From NCBI GenBank assembly GCA_023101725.1, contig JALJCO010012873.1, positions 186,001-250,000 of the forward strand: a stretch of 64,000 bases of DNA, written 5' to 3'. Every line of letters starts with the position of its first letter. Position 1 is the first letter of the stretch. The position numbers and the translations under genes were made by a program. Source of the stretch: Atherinomorus stipes (Eukaryota; Chordata; Actinopteri; Atheriniformes; Atherinidae). This document shows, one piece after another, positions 48,882 to 61,804 of this stretch. Below the pieces are notes generated by a model. That model ran no database searches and was not told the origin of the DNA. It saw only the letters and a program-made list of their open reading frames with translations.

Positions 48882-49004
48882 TTGTGCGCTCCGTGGCTTG
48901 TAGGGCGAGCTGCTCTCCAGATCCGCCAAGATGCTGGTGAGGGAGTCGATCTCTGCGTCCAGGCTGGAGCGCCGCTCTTCCAGGGTCTTTTCAGGTCCTT
49001 TCAC
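48882..49004 (-). CDS. lpp: LPP coding exon containing the conserved SLDAEIDSLTSILADLE motif
   Basis: This 123 bp minus-strand exon encodes 41 codons in phase 0 from VKGPEKTLEERR through SLDAEIDSLTSILADLE to SSSPYKPRSAQ. It is nearly identical to the block that follows the proline-rich region in mammalian LPP, which makes this the surest gene call in the window. On the minus strand the acceptor is a clean CT-rich tract ending CAG (49005-49018), and the donor is GTATGT (48876-48881). LPP links the actin cytoskeleton to adhesion sites through alpha-actinin and VASP and carries three LIM domains at its C terminus; those exons are not here. The large central LPP exon that should follow is not found anywhere to the left, so the intron is longer than 48.8 kb. 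Confidence 0.95.
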
Positions 49005-49239
49005 CTGAGAGAGAGAAAACAGAAATCCAACACAGCCGCTTTAAATCAGATTCAGACCCCACTTTATGTGCACTTCACTGTGAAGCATTTTTTCTGTCCT
49101 ATAAAGCTGAAGTGGTCTGAGAGTGCTGCTGAGCTGATTGAGCTTCGACAGTTCCTCCATCTCTGCAGGGATGTTTGCAGCTGTAGAGACCCGGTTGCTC
49201 ACCCATATTTAAGGGCAGTGAGTCAGAGTAAACCAAGAT

Positions 49240-50070
49240 CTGCCGGGAGTATATTGCCCAACAACATCTGGAGCACTGCCCTCACCCGTATTAACACCTG
49301 TTCCATGAACAGTTCATAGACTGGTCCAGTTTAAGGTGGCTCATAGATTCCATTATTCTAAAGTAATGCTTAATAAGTTTTATGAGTCCGTGTCTTCACT
49401 GTGTGATAAATGTAAAAATAGTGAAGGTACTTTATTGCATTTATTTTGGGATTGTCCCCTCATTCAAAACCTCTGGTCCAGTATTTTTTCTTTCTATTTA
49501 AATGTGTACTCAATGACAGTCAACTTGGACAGAGACTTTGCTGTGTTTGGGGATTCACAAGAATTTTCAGACTTTTCTTCTAATCTTCAAAATGCTATGC
49601 TTATGGGGACTGTTCTTGCCAAAAGAAATGATACTAAAAGAATGGAAATCATCCTCAGTACCCTCTTTCAAAAAATGCCTCAATGAACTTCTTTCCATTA
49701 TACATCTTGAAAAGTTGTGTTATTAAAATAACTGAATAACTCTGGATAAGTGGAAATTGGTTTAGGGGCCCGTTTTGGCTTATCTGAACTCCTCAAAATT
49801 ATAACCTATTTGACGTATTTATCGTGTTTATTGTAAACAATGCAACAGCTGTAGGTTGATGTTTTGTCCTTTGTTCAATTTAGTGTTTTTGTTTGTTTGT
49901 TTGCGCAGATCTTACCATATATGATTAGGCAAGAACAAATGGTGAATGATCTCGTGTGGGTGTGTGAGGTGGGTATGTGTGGGTATAAAAATGAGGGAGA
50001 CGAGCTGTAGGGCTCTTTATATATTGTACGTTTCCTTAATGTGAGATGGAGAAATAAAAATGGGATAAAA
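49240..50070 (+). mobile_element. 5'-truncated L1-like LINE in the LPP intron
   Basis: The plus frame gives CDKCKNSEGTLLHLFWDCPL, the C-terminal Cys/His region of L1/Tx1-type ORF2, followed after a frameshift by LKEWKSSSVPSFKKCLNEL. The 3' end has GAAATAAAAATGGGATAAAA. A perfect 15 bp duplication AGAGTAAACCAAGAT flanks it (49225-49239, 50071-50085). It lies 235 bases upstream of the LPP exon in LPP transcript sense, antisense to it. Confidence 0.93.
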
Positions 50071-50716
50071 AGAGTAAACCAAGATTTCTAAACTGATTTT
50101 GCATTTTAGATGACTCTGGTACACAAGAATTTTAAAGGGACTTGAGGCAAGATTAAGAAATGAAACTCGTGACTGGCGCTTCAGGTAACTGCAGCCACGA
50201 GCCAAGCCGTCATGGGAGCATGCACAAACTGAAGCTATAATGTTGTTTACCAACCTTTTTCTTTGTAGTTACACTTTTTAGTGTCTTTCAGTTGATCTGG
50301 ATCGTTTGCTGACGGCAGAAGAATCCATAACTATCGCTTACAGTGAATTTACCGCGACCGTCTTCTTCCTGTATCAAAACTGCGGATGTAGTTATTTGAC
50401 GTCACGTCCGCAGAGCAGCGCGCGAAATTCGGACACCAAATTGCAGCGCATCTTGAAGCACACAGCCTGTTCAAGGCAACGGAGAGAAACGTGGGTGGAA
50501 ACGTTATTTTTGGTATTTAGCGTTTCATCACCCATTAGCATTAAAAAAAATGGACATGCATGTTTGTTTTTTTTTCAATTCCTGCCTTTAGTCCTTTTAA
50601 ATCTAATTTATATCTACAGTAAAGCCTTCATGGTGATGGTGTTGATTTGTTTTTTTTAGATGAAACAGGTGATGTTTATTTTTGTTTGTTTGTTTTTTAA
50701 TAGAATAAGATCATAC

Positions 50717-51220
50717 CAGGCGCTTTCAGACTAGAGGAACCTTTTGGAGTTCCCATAACCTTTTCAGGAACCAGGGCATTTTTTTGCGTATTCAGACATA
50801 TAGGAACTAGGAACTTCGGACCTCAGCTCCTATAACCTTTTTAGCTCCTATCCTGAGGCAGACTCTTTTCGTGGTTCCATAGGAACTGAAATACGTAGAT
50901 GTTTGGTGATTGGTAGAACTGGCAAGCCGCGCTTCTTCCAGCACCCCATATTTAAAAAGTCTCACAGCTGTTTACCAAGATCGTAATAAGAACTATTACA
51001 ATAGTAGTGTACCAATTCATTATTAAATCGATCACAATGGTGCACGTCCTGAATCAATAACTATTTTGAAATGTCCAAAAGCAATTATTTGCATACTAAT
51101 TTAATGACCCAAATACAGCTGCAAAGTGTGGCAGTAGAATCTGCCACACTTTATAACTAAACTCAGGACGCGTAGTTATAGGAACTGCGCTCTTAGAACC
51201 TCTCTGTCCGAATGCGCCTA
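50717..51220. mobile_element. MITE with AGGCGC...GCGCCT ends
   Basis: Left end CAGGCGCTTTCAGACTAGAG and right end CTCTGTCCGAATGCGCCTA are inverted counterparts, and AGGAACC/GGTTCC-type motifs recur inside. Probably PIF/Harbinger-like; target duplication not resolved. Confidence 0.65.
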
Positions 51221-51459
51221 AGGTGGCAGCACTTTTCTTTCCCCTCCATCATATTCCACTCCTTCTGCCTCTGAACTGACAGCAGTGAAATAAGCTCCTT
51301 CATTTGTTGAGTCAAACTATCCAGCCATGTATTCTTCACCACTTCTCTGGAACCATTCCCCAGAAACCTCTTCTCGCTCCGCTAAAGGGGCACCAAGGTG
51401 TTCCCAAGCCAGCTGAAAGATCTAGTCCCTAAACCTCCCTTAGTCAGAGGTTTATTTCT

Positions 51460-51800
51460 GCTGCTCATATTGACCATTTCATTCCCACCCACAGCTCATG
51501 ACTTTGTGCGAGTCCTCAAATGTGCGTCGGCTGGTGGATTGACAGCATTTTGGCCTCACTACACCACCAGCAGCAGCATGGACCGTCTTCTGCTGCTGCA
51601 GTCCATCGTGTTTGTGCGTTCAGAGATGCTATTCTGCATACCTTGATTGGAACTAGTGTTTATCTGCCTTCCCGTTGTCTTTCTACCATCTCCAACCAGT
51701 CTGTCCATTCTCCTCTGACCTCTGACATCAACCAGACATTCTGGTCCAGACAACTGCTGCTCACTGGATATTTTCTCTGCTTCAGACCATTCTCTGGAAA
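51460..51800 (-). pseudogene. Tc1-like fragment, same family as 27420-30010
   Basis: The segments CTCACTGGATATTTTCTCTG and CAGTCTGTCCATTCTCCTCT, in minus orientation, match the N-terminal transposase area of the Tc1 family. Only part is left. Confidence 0.75.
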
Positions 51801-54616
51801 TTCGGATGCTCAGTTTGAAGTTAAAGGTCTTTGTTTAAAATAATTGCTGACATCTGGAGGTGAAGACGTGCATAGGAATGACTTGAAATACCAAGCACAG
51901 TGGTGAAAGGACGGTGGCCATCTGCAGTCAAAATTCCTCCAGACATAAACGTGTTTTCATGTGTGAGTGGATCGAGTGGTATCGGATGCAGCGATGACTG
52001 CCAGAATCAGAATCAGAGATATTTTTTTTCATCCCAGACCGGGAAACTGCAGTGTTACAGCAACATAACAGAATAAGAGAGAGAATGGGAGTAAAATGAA
52101 ACTATATTAGTGATGCACAATATGAAAAATCTCAACTGCAACTGCCGCTCCCCTTGCCTGTAATTCGCTCTTTAGTTTTGTTTTTGTCAGGATGTCTCTG
52201 GGAGATTTCTCTTTATATCGCCAGCCAATGACAGAGCTAAGGGCATGACGCTGTGTGGGAACAAGCTCATGATTGGAGCAGAAGCCAGTCACTTAAACTC
52301 CCAAAGGAAAAAAAAAAAAAGGCCAGACACACCGAAGAAAAGGTAAGAGTATTAGATAGTGCACGTTGGAAAACCAGGGTTAATATTGGTTTCGCTTTTA
52401 TCAGCTTTTGAGCTCTGAAGGAGGCTTGAAGCTGAATAGGCTGAAGAACGAGGCGGCCATTAGCCTGAGAGGGAGGGGCGCTCAGTTTGAATACTGTTGA
52501 TTGCAAACAGAAATGGTGGGGGGACTTCGGACTCTACCTTAACTAAGGAACCACCGATCGTCAGTGCAGCAGAGCATGCTGACCGAGAGAGCGCCAGCAT
52601 GAAGGGAGCTCCGGCGACAGACAAACAACCGCTGCCTGAGATCCAACACCACCCCTTTTTCCCGCCCCCCGTGCATCAAGCGCTCCAGACTTTTCAATCG
52701 TGCCGATGGTCTGTTTCAACCGTTCCGTTATGACAACTGTTCCGGACTTTTGGCGCGGTAGCATGGCGGAAAAAAATGCGGATCTAATCCCTTTTCTGGA
52801 CTTGAGAATGTTTTAGTCGTGACAGAAGTGTCCATACAACCCCACCCTCAGTGAGCTGTTTAAGATCTGGCTGATGAAAACCAGCTTTTTAGCTAAATCT
52901 TGTGTATTAAGAAGCTTCTCTGTTTTTTGTACGCTCTGTCCCTCCCAACAAATAGAATTATGTAAAAAATATCAGCCTAAATTGGGGCGATATTTGACAT
53001 TCATTTTCAAAGCCAATATCAGGCCAATACTGTCATGCATCAAACTATATACAATCGCAACTCATTGTGTACAGGTGTACTGTCTTCTTCTATGGTGCTT
53101 TTAAGGTGTTACTTATCCCAATCGGTGCTCTAGCTCCAATCAAACAAAGCTGCTCCTGCAGTTAAAAGCTTCACAGAGATATTTGTCCATTCAGAGACAC
53201 CATAGTGAAAGTGCTGGCAGCTGCCATGTATGTGGACCCACAGTGAGCAGATTTAAATTCTAAAAGAATAAAAACAAATTATTTTAGTAAAATGATTAGA
53301 TACCAATACAAAAACAGTTTTTAATGAACTATAAATTTTTATGTCAATAACTTCTGATTTTTATTTTTACATGCTGCAGCTTTAATTAAGTCAGGGCTCG
53401 AAATCGAAACAAACTAAATGCAGGTTAAATTCAAACTGTATAAATAAAAACTTCTAGCTACTTTAGCAGGTAATGAATCAGTGATTCGTCTGTAAAAGCC
53501 AGCTACTCTGTTCCAAGAGCCTGCAGTGATGCAGGACGACAGGAAGCCGTCTGCTCTCTGATTGGACAGTTTGACTGGCCAATATGTTAGAGGTGTAAAA
53601 ACAAAAATCTGCATCTGCAACTTCAGAGTTTTTTACAGTTTTTTTTTTGTTTTTTTTTTGCTTTGCATGAGTGAACAGATGTTTGCAGAACTTCTGTTTT
53701 TCCTCATAAAAACAAATCTTTTTACAAGCATGCAGATCCTTTTCCACACATTCACACACCTGCATTTCTCAGGTAGATTTTTTTACAGGGTGACTGAGCT
53801 TGATTAAAAAACACAAATCAAATTATTTTCAGAGATTAATTTACAGCTGCAGCATCTTCATGACTGAGTTGAGCCCATACAGGTGGACCTAAAGAAGTAG
53901 AAATCGGTGGCGTCACCATTCTCCCACATCCTACATCAAAGTGCGCCACGCTCAACCACATTCCCAAAGCACATGGTGGGGTTAAACTACGTTCACTGGC
54001 TGCTCTCTAAAGTTAAAGATAGAGCTTCAGTAACGACCAGCGATTCCACATCTGCGCTGCTCAAAGACATTCTCTCCTGCTTCCTTTTCCACACTTCTTA
54101 AAACTTTGGATTACAGTTTCTAAGTTCAAATTTCACCTTGACCTCAGACAATCCTTTTCAAAGCCACACATCAATAGCAGAGACCTCTCCACAAGAGAAC
54201 TGCAGTGAGAAATAAAAAGCAGCGTATTGTTTGAAAGACAGCTTTTCTAACATCAGCATGCACGCTTCACCTCCGGCTTTTCACAGCGTCTGGATTAACA
54301 GAGTCTCGCTCTTTGAGTGTTATTCCTTCCAGTTTCATCCAGCTCTCTGCAAACAAAGATGTCCATTCATTAAATATACGGTGTTATATTTTTTTTAATT
54401 AATACTGAAAATGTGCTGCATGGTGTTGTGACGCAAGACTGCTTGATACTGGAAAAAAACTGATACCACAATTTTTTTCTAATTGTTTCTAATTGTTTTT
54501 GTCTAATTTTTTCTGCGTTATACATTGAAATAGAAAAAAACCCCAGAATTTTCAACAGATGACTTGACTAGCATGACTTGTGTACAGTCTGTGTCAGGTA
54601 CCCCTGAAATTAGTCA

Positions 54617-54815
54617 TGTCATCAGTCATTTTCTGTACCGCTTATCCAGTTCAGGGTCGCGGGGGTTGCTGGAGCCTATCCCAGCTATTATCAGGCGAGA
54701 GGCGGGGTACACCCTGGACAGGTCGCCAGTCTGTCGCAGGGCCAACACAGAGAGACAGACAACCAGTCACGCTCACATTCATTCCTAGGGGCAATTTAGA
54801 GTGATCAATTAACCT
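54617..54815 (-). repeat. Teleost SINE/LINE 3' repeat, minus orientation
   Basis: Reading the minus strand: AGGGTGTACCCCGCCTCTCG, GATAGGCTCCAGCAACCCCC, then GGATAAGCGGTACAGAAAAT. This is a very common fish repeat 3' segment; the same family lies at 56217-56520 on the plus strand. Confidence 0.8.
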
Positions 54816-55544
54816 AACATGAAATTAGATGAGAACATATAAAGGTACTAGGGCTGTCAAAATTGCAAAAACGTTTGAATATTTGTTCTAAAATTAACAC
54901 ACAATTCAAATATATTTGAATATCCATTTGAGTAGTACGCCAACAGAAGGAAAAACTAATACAAGACATAACTACTGGTATAGTTTGTTTTTTTTAATTC
55001 AATATTAACATCTTTAACTCCAACTACCAAGTGGCCTCAAAAATTCAGCTCTCTTATTAATAATACCAACTGCTGAATTTTTTGGGCACCTGGGAGACTT
55101 GGGGTGGGGGGGTGGGGCTAAACGCCTCGTCAACTCAGCCTCTATTGTGCAAATGAATTCAGGGACAAACAGCGTTCACGGTCAGAGCTCATGGAGCCCT
55201 TCCGTGCTGTATTAGTCTGTATCTGTATCAGAACACTGTAAAAAGCCAAAATTAAAACTGATAATCAATTGTAAAACCATCAAAACCATCTTCTTTTATT
55301 GGACTTGTCTAAAATAAGAAGTGTTTTCAAAGTAGCGATTTGATACGCTGCGAACAGAGGCGTGATGTGGGCTGAGAAGATGGGAAAATTCCCTATTTCA
55401 ATGCAATTCCCTGAAAAATGCCAAAACATGGTGCTTCTACGACAGGGGTGGTGACTCGGAGTCAGACACAAATATTCTTGACTTCTTATGGTACATAAGA
55501 TAATTCAAACATTTGTAAGGTTCAGGGGCAAAACGTAACCGACA

Positions 55545-55640
55545 CAGGCTGCCCACTGGTGGATAGCCAAGTGGTTATAGTTCCTGCCTTGTGAAGGGAT
55601 GGTGGTAGGTTCCATCCCCAGGCATGGCAGTCGTTATGCA
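55545..55640 (+). repeat. tRNA-derived SINE remnant
   Basis: Box A-like TAGCCAAGTGGTTATAG and box B-like GTAGGTTCCATCCC at tRNA-like spacing, in a hAT-like element. Not a functional tRNA, as the acceptor stem is not formed. Confidence 0.5.
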
Positions 55641-55745
55641 TGTCGTCTTTGATGTTTTTTCTTTCCTTTTTTTTTAAATTCACCCAATTTTATATACAAA
55701 TACTTTACCCCCTCAGCAAATACAAATACTGAATGCTTTGCACAC

Positions 55746-55826
55746 CCATAATATACATATATACATATATATGTGTATATATACATATATACATATATTA
55801 TATATAAAATATATATATATATATTA
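55746..55826. repeat. AT/TATACA microsatellite
   Basis: About 80 bases of ATATAC/TATATA repeats. Confidence 0.9.
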
Positions 55827-56216
55827 AATTAACGAACATTGAATGCTCCGAGCAAACTAATAAACAAGGAACAACTTGAAACAGTCGGCCTATAATCAAA
55901 CCAGTGTAGCAAATGTAGGCCTAGTGTAATAGGCTATTTACCCCACTGTTTATTTAAAATTCGAATGTTAATTTTCACGTCCGAATCCCAGGCTTTTATT
56001 AATATTCAAATATATATTAGAATTTAGAATATTCGTTGACAGCCCTATGAGGTAATTTGCCTCCTAAACTGCAGGACCTGTGATGTGACTGTTGCACACA
56101 TGTACATTATAACTGCGATGCTCAAACGATATATTGCGGAGCCCTAGTGTGACACCGGAACCGTTGTCTGGTGGGAAAAAAGGTTCCTGGTTCCAGCCTA
56201 AGCTGGGGGGAGGGGT

Positions 56217-56520
56217 TCGAACGGGGGTCCTTTCTGTCTGCATGTTCTCCCCGTGTATGCATGACTTTTTCCCGTTCTCCCTGTGTCTGTGTGGGTTCTC
56301 TTCGTTCCCCCCGTGTATGCGTGGATTCTCCCTGCCTGTGTGTGGGTTTTCTTCGGGTACTCTGGCTTCCTCCCACAGACTGGATACATGCATGTTCTCT
56401 CCAGGAGTGAGTGTGAGAGGTAGTTTGTCTATCCGGGATGGACTCCAGTCCCCCATAACCCTGCCCTGGAATAAGCGGGTGGACGGACGGACGGACGAAT
56501 GGATGGATGCTAATGGATTC
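56217..56520 (+). repeat. Teleost SINE/LINE 3' repeat, plus orientation
   Basis: GTGGGTTTTCTTCGGGTACT, CTGGCTTCCTCCCACAGACT, then GGAATAAGCGGGTGGACGG and a (GGAC)n/(GGAT)n tail. Several degenerate TTCTCCCTGTGT units lie at its start. The 200-residue minus frame and other frames here are repeat artefacts. Confidence 0.8.
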
Positions 56521-56789
56521 TCTGGTCGACTCATCATGAGAGGAAGCCAAAACATTGGCGGCAACATCCCAACACGAGTCACTGATTTATTCATCCACAC
56601 TTCTGTGTTGAGCCTCAGAGCAAAATCCAACCTCATCATATGAAAAGACACAAAACATTTAAGCAAAAAGAAACACGAAACGGTTCCACCAAAGTCAGGA
56701 AAAGACTTAAAATGACATGACCATTAGTGGCAGGGCTTTCTACCGAATTCCCGGGAATTTCTCCATGAAATGACAGATGTATTTTTAGT

Positions 56790-57330
56790 TCTCTGAACTA
56801 TGCTGCAACTGCAGGAAGACTTCTTGCAATTGCCTGCGGGGGCCTTTTGAGTTGGTTGGATCAGTGACTGCTTCTTATTCTAATGTTATGTGTTTGGATT
56901 ACCTGTCACAAGCTATTACAGGCAGGGCTTGCCTCCATTTGGAGGCAGAGCTGCTGCTTAAAAACATCTAAGGCAATCACGAGCGGGGGTAAACAAAGCA
57001 AAACACTAATGGCTTCTCTCAAATCAACAAAGGAAAAAAACAGACCAACTTGTTTAACAGTGGTAAAGAGGAGGATGAAAGGAAATCCTGCAGTCTTTGT
57101 GCTGGGTAGGAATTTGCTATAATGTGGACAAGAGCCAAGATGGGAGATTTGTCTTTCCCTCTCTGCTAAAGGTTCGGCTTTTACGTGTCATAATCCAGAC
57201 ATTTCTCTCCGCCTGGGTGATAAAGAGCACATTTCTGCCTTATCCTGAGTTAAATACCATTTAATCCCTGATTTATTCATTCAGTATAGAACATTTCTCT
57301 GCTGAGGCCTGCAGAAAAACTGATACCAAG
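56790..57330. other. Non-repetitive intronic block, best candidate conserved element
   Basis: More than 500 bases free of recognisable repeats, flanked by repeat-rich DNA, with a perfect 6 bp stem GCCTCC ATTT GGAGGC near 56930 and many TAAT/ATTA-like and AAACAAA words. No coding family seen. It lies inside the LPP intron, a locus known in vertebrates for conserved non-coding DNA (general knowledge). Confidence 0.4.
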
Positions 57331-59219
57331 ACGTTTTGACTGATATCCGTCCTTTTTTTCTGAATAGTTTCAAACTATTTAAGAGTTCTGCTTTAGCGAC
57401 AGGAAAAATAATTAAGACCTCAAAGGTGTATTAGAGGATTGAGCTGCAGGTCAGAATCACTGCAAGCAGAAGGAAGTTGGGGAAGAAGACGGGAAGGCAC
57501 ATTTAAATTAAGTGGGTGCTTAATATCTTATGCAATATCGGCTCTTCATACTTTAGTGCAACTGTCTTTACAGTTCAGAGCAAAATGAAGGATGGGGAAT
57601 ATTCCCATGGAGCCTTGGTATTAGTAAAACCTCACCATTTACTTCAGTTACAGGACTTTGCTTTTAGATGACATCATCAGCATGAAAACAGAAACCTGGA
57701 GCGGGAAAACGTCCTGCTGCACATGCGAAACTGGATGACTTCTGAGTGACGCACATATTCCTCTTTTCTTGCAAAGATGTAAAAAACCTCCACGTTTCTT
57801 TAGCTGCTGCTGTCTTTTCACAAAACACATTTTTCTTTAAGGATTTTTATAAAATTTTGTTTAAAATTATCGTTTACTGATCAGTAAAGTCTAGAAAACA
57901 TCACATCTGCAGGATCAAATCTTGCATAATATGCAAGTTTTATTTAAGTTACATTAGAATACGGGGAGTTTCGTAACAACAATCAGTCAGAACTTGGAGA
58001 AAAACACTGTTCATTTCTGACCTCTAAAGGCTCAGATTAATTTATTTTAAATTTGTTTTCTACACAAACAAACCTTCACATTTTTTCTGTCTGTCAAATT
58101 TGGCACTAAACAATTTTTTGATGTTAAAAATAGGCATTTCTGCCTCATTGTGATGGCACAGAGACATTCATCACGTCCATTCCTGGAGCCGTCGTTGCCC
58201 TGCAGCATCCTGAGGCCGAAAAACCAGACGTCACAATTTTACAGCCGAGTTTCGCTTTACGGCACACATCACATGCTTGCAACCGGGTAACAAAACACTG
58301 GCTGCTGTAAATGTGCACTGTTTACAACCGTAGTTGATTCACTAAAGAAATACAAGAGGAAAGGAGAAAGAGAGAGGAAGAGATGAGAGAAGAGTCAACA
58401 TCAGACTGAGTTTTACTGGAAAGCTAGATTTCTAAGAAGAGACGGGATGAAGACGACTGAAGGCCAGTTCACACCAGGCCTGATTGCAGCTCTAGTGCAC
58501 CACGTTCCGTGTGCAGCACGGCCTCCGGAGCTACTCACAGATGTTTTAGTTCATCGTTTAGTTCCCACTGAGCGCGCTGCAGCGTAAGCATCCCCGATTC
58601 CTCCCAGGAGCATCACGTCGTGGCTCTCCTCTAAATAAATGCGTTGGAACCTTTTTTTGACGGAGCATGCTTCCACAACGTGTCAAACTGGCTTACACCA
58701 AACGATTTTCACTGCCGCAGACTTACTGAAGGTCTTTAGTAAATCTCAGGAGTTTTACTGGAGTGGCGGCGCGCCCCCGCAGCCTCCATCGTCAAGTCTG
58801 AGATGGTAATCTGCGCTGATTTATAGCAATCTTTTCCTAGTCTTGGGCTTGTGACAATATCAAACGTTTAATATTATCACAAGTCAGAGCGATGCAACAC
58901 AATCAAAAACCAATAACCGGATTAGCTCTGACAGCAGCGGAAACAGGTGCCGACCTCCAGAACCGTCAATACACACAGTTGCATAACACGTTGACCAGAG
59001 CCATAGAAATACAAAGTTGTGACATGTGTTGACTTCAATGTAAAAGCGGTCACGTAAGTCACGGAGCACGACACACGAACCCCACGCTGTCATATCTTAC
59101 TGCAGAACACACAGCAGCAATCCGATCCCTGACAGTACACACTAAATAAACGAGTGTTGCAGTCATGCTGGTCACTGAATGTTCTCGGTTACAGAGAGCA
59201 GATTAGATTTTGCATTTTT

Positions 59220-59320
59220 AGTGTTTTATCTTACTGTTTTTAATGTTTTATCTGGTTTTATACGGTGTCTTTGTGTGCTTTGATAAGGTGCTTTCAAATA
59301 AAATGTATTGATGATGATGA
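59220..59320 (+). repeat. LINE 3' end (L2/CR1-like)
   Basis: TTGATAAGGTGCTTTCAAAT followed by AAAATGTATTGATGATGATG: a LINE 3' terminus with (GAT)n tail, similar in style to 7560-7635. Confidence 0.65.
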
Positions 59321-60029
59321 TGGGAACAAATTGCATGATGGGAAAAAAATGCTGAAAGAATCTAGTTGTAATTTTGTAAATATTGACCCTGCAAGATTCC
59401 CAGTCTCCGTAAAATCCCAGTCTGAGACTAAAAACTGTTTTTAGATGTGAGCTAGAGTGAGATGGGAGTCTTCCAGGAGTCTTTTCCAAATCTTTAAAAA
59501 GTCCTCTAACGTAAGGCTGGCTTTAGTGGGTCAGACAGGACACCAATGTGTAAAATGAATTGTTATGCTTTGTAAAATCCATTTGCATTTGTGGAGATAT
59601 AAAACGAAAGAATAAAATTCAAAGTAGGCATATACTTATTGAATTTATGAACCCTTACGGGTCAAATATCAAAGCTGTGCCCAAAACTAAGCGCTGTCTC
59701 ACTCACTCATTGCTACATGCTAGCGGGCGGAGCTACGATGGAGAACTAAGTCCAGGTTTCATGTTTAAATATGTTTCCTTCAGCCTATACCTTTTTTGGT
59801 AAATTATTGTTTTGTAATATTGTATTTGTTTCTAGTATTGTTTTGAATTTACAAAAATAAAGCTTATCTATCTGTCTATCTATACATCTATTATAATGAA
59901 ATCAATTTGATAATTTAGTGAGAAAATGTTTAAGCAGCGCTTTTAATAAGTAAATATTAACATTGTCATAAAAAGGAGAAACCCTGCTTTATTCAAAAGT
60001 TTAATCTAGTAAGTAGCCTTTCATATTGT

Positions 60030-60078
60030 TCAGCATCCTCAAAGTAGCTCTCAGATTCAAAAAGGTCGGTGACCCCTG
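60030..60078. mobile_element. hAT end fragment
   Basis: CTCAAAGTAGCTCTCAGATT followed by AGGTCGGTGACCCCTG is the terminal part of a common fish hAT MITE (end CAGGGGTCACCGACC). The other end was not found. Confidence 0.5.
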
Positions 60079-60410
60079 AATAAAATAAAGAGCCTGATGA
60101 ATGACCAGTTTCACTCAGACAACAGCAAGAACTCAGACACGTTCAGTTCGACTACAGTATGTACGTATATATTTAGCAAAAGTGTGACTGAGGACGACGA
60201 GTTATGGGCTCAATGAAATGATACCAGCTAACATCAGTGAGTCATCAATGAGTCATTAAAGACAAGATGTTAATGAGACTACAAATGTAACATTCAGGTT
60301 TTTAGATGATGCTATTATGCATGTTTAAGTTTCATTTTGTTTTACAAACAACTTGAAATTGAGATTAAACATGAGAGAAAAAGATGCTGGACAAGGTTCT
60401 GTGAAGACCT

Positions 60411-61804
60411 GAGGCCTTATGTACAAAAGGTTCGTACGCACAAAAACGTCCCGTACGATCATTTTCACGGTAAAGTTGAGATGTATCAAGAATGAAATGA
60501 CCGTGGAAACGTGCTTCACGTCAACTTCATGGCTGCGTACGAACGTTTCCACAGCTGTGGAGACATTGGCGACACTTGGAGGCGGCGCTTGAAACTGTTA
60601 TAAGAAATAAATGTGAAAACAATCGGTCCCCAGACCGAGTGATGTGGTCAGACACATAAACAAACAGCCCTCAAAAACAATTAACACCTGCATCTGCAGT
60701 TATGTGTGGATATAAAAGCACAAAGTCGTGCAAAATATAGGCTCCTGTCCAGCACGGCTGCTTTAGTCGGAAGAGGACGTTCGAAATGGTGCGATATGCA
60801 GAGAGCGTTTATTCAGAGGCCGAGAAGACTTACTGATATAATGATAACTGGCTGGTCACTGGTCGCTTTAGGTTTCCAGAGACGATCTCTGTGCGCAACA
60901 CACCCGCCTGCGCCTCCATGCACTAGCGAATAAATTCACTTGTATGCCAATTTATTTATTAATGCACTTAATTTGTGAGGACATCTAAAGGATGATCTGG
61001 GCAAGCACTTAATCCAACACAGCAGGGGCAAAGACTCGGCAGGTATGGCGATTTAATAGTAGCAGGTCCCCGAGGATGAGGAAACCCCCGAAGCTGTGAC
61101 GCATGTAATGCAGGAGGAATTCCCAATGCTGCACGTCCTCTTATGGTAATAGATTGTGTCAGCTAATAAATACAGTATTTCCAGTGACAGACTGTGAGGA
61201 GGTGACTGTTTAAACACGCTTCACAAATATATATTTTCAGGGTGAACTCCCACCACCCTGAAAGAGAAAAGCCGTCACAAGCAGCCGTCCTCCAATTCAC
61301 ATCCAACTTGAAGTCGGACCACTTCTTATTTGGGCTCGTGTGCGTGACTCTGACCCCACATCTTGGACCGCGACACACTCTCCCATTCACTTTTCTGTTG
61401 GGGTGTGATGCCGGACAACAGCGTGCTAAAGTGCACATTTTTGCGCATTTATACTTAAACAAGCTGCCTCAAGTTTGTTCTCTGTGATTTTTTCTTTTTT
61501 TTTCATTCACTGTCATGCTCATATTTCGTGTTTCTGATGTGCAGAGAGGAGAATCTCCGGTGCAGATCTCATTTAAATGTCATTTGCGTATTTATGTTGG
61601 GGATGTGGACAGGGAGGTGTCAGGTACTCCAACATGTGCGCTCAATTCCCCGTTTATTGGGATGTACAAAGGAAAAGTACTTAGATCCATGCATGCGCAC
61701 AGATTCGTACATCTGAAAACTTTTGTGCGTATGACGTTTTCAGGATTTGATCGTACGCCGGGTTTCAGTTGGAAATCCACGCAACTCTTTGCACATGAGG
61801 CCCC
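60411..61804. mobile_element. PIF/Harbinger-like element, decayed (about 1.4 kb)
   Basis: Left end GAGGCCTTATGTACAAA and right end (reverse complement) GGGGCCTCATGTGCAAA. TTCGTACG/CGTACGA motifs occur near both ends in opposite orientation. Frames inside are short and unrecognised; a duplicated target was not resolved. Confidence 0.75.

Larger units (their letters stand above)
54849..56047. mobile_element. hAT-like element with AGGGCTGTCA ends
   Basis: Starts TAGGGCTGTCAAAATTG and ends CGTTGACAGCCCTA; TTTGAATATT-type repeats lie near both ends in opposite orientation. An exact 8 bp duplication was not found. It contains a tRNA-SINE-like piece (about 55545-55640) and an AT microsatellite. Confidence 0.8.

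Noticed and set aside
56064..56666. 200-residue minus-strand open frame
   Set aside because: It lies over the teleost repeat at 56217-56520 with its tandem TTCTCCC units; the protein is repeat-derived and matches no family.
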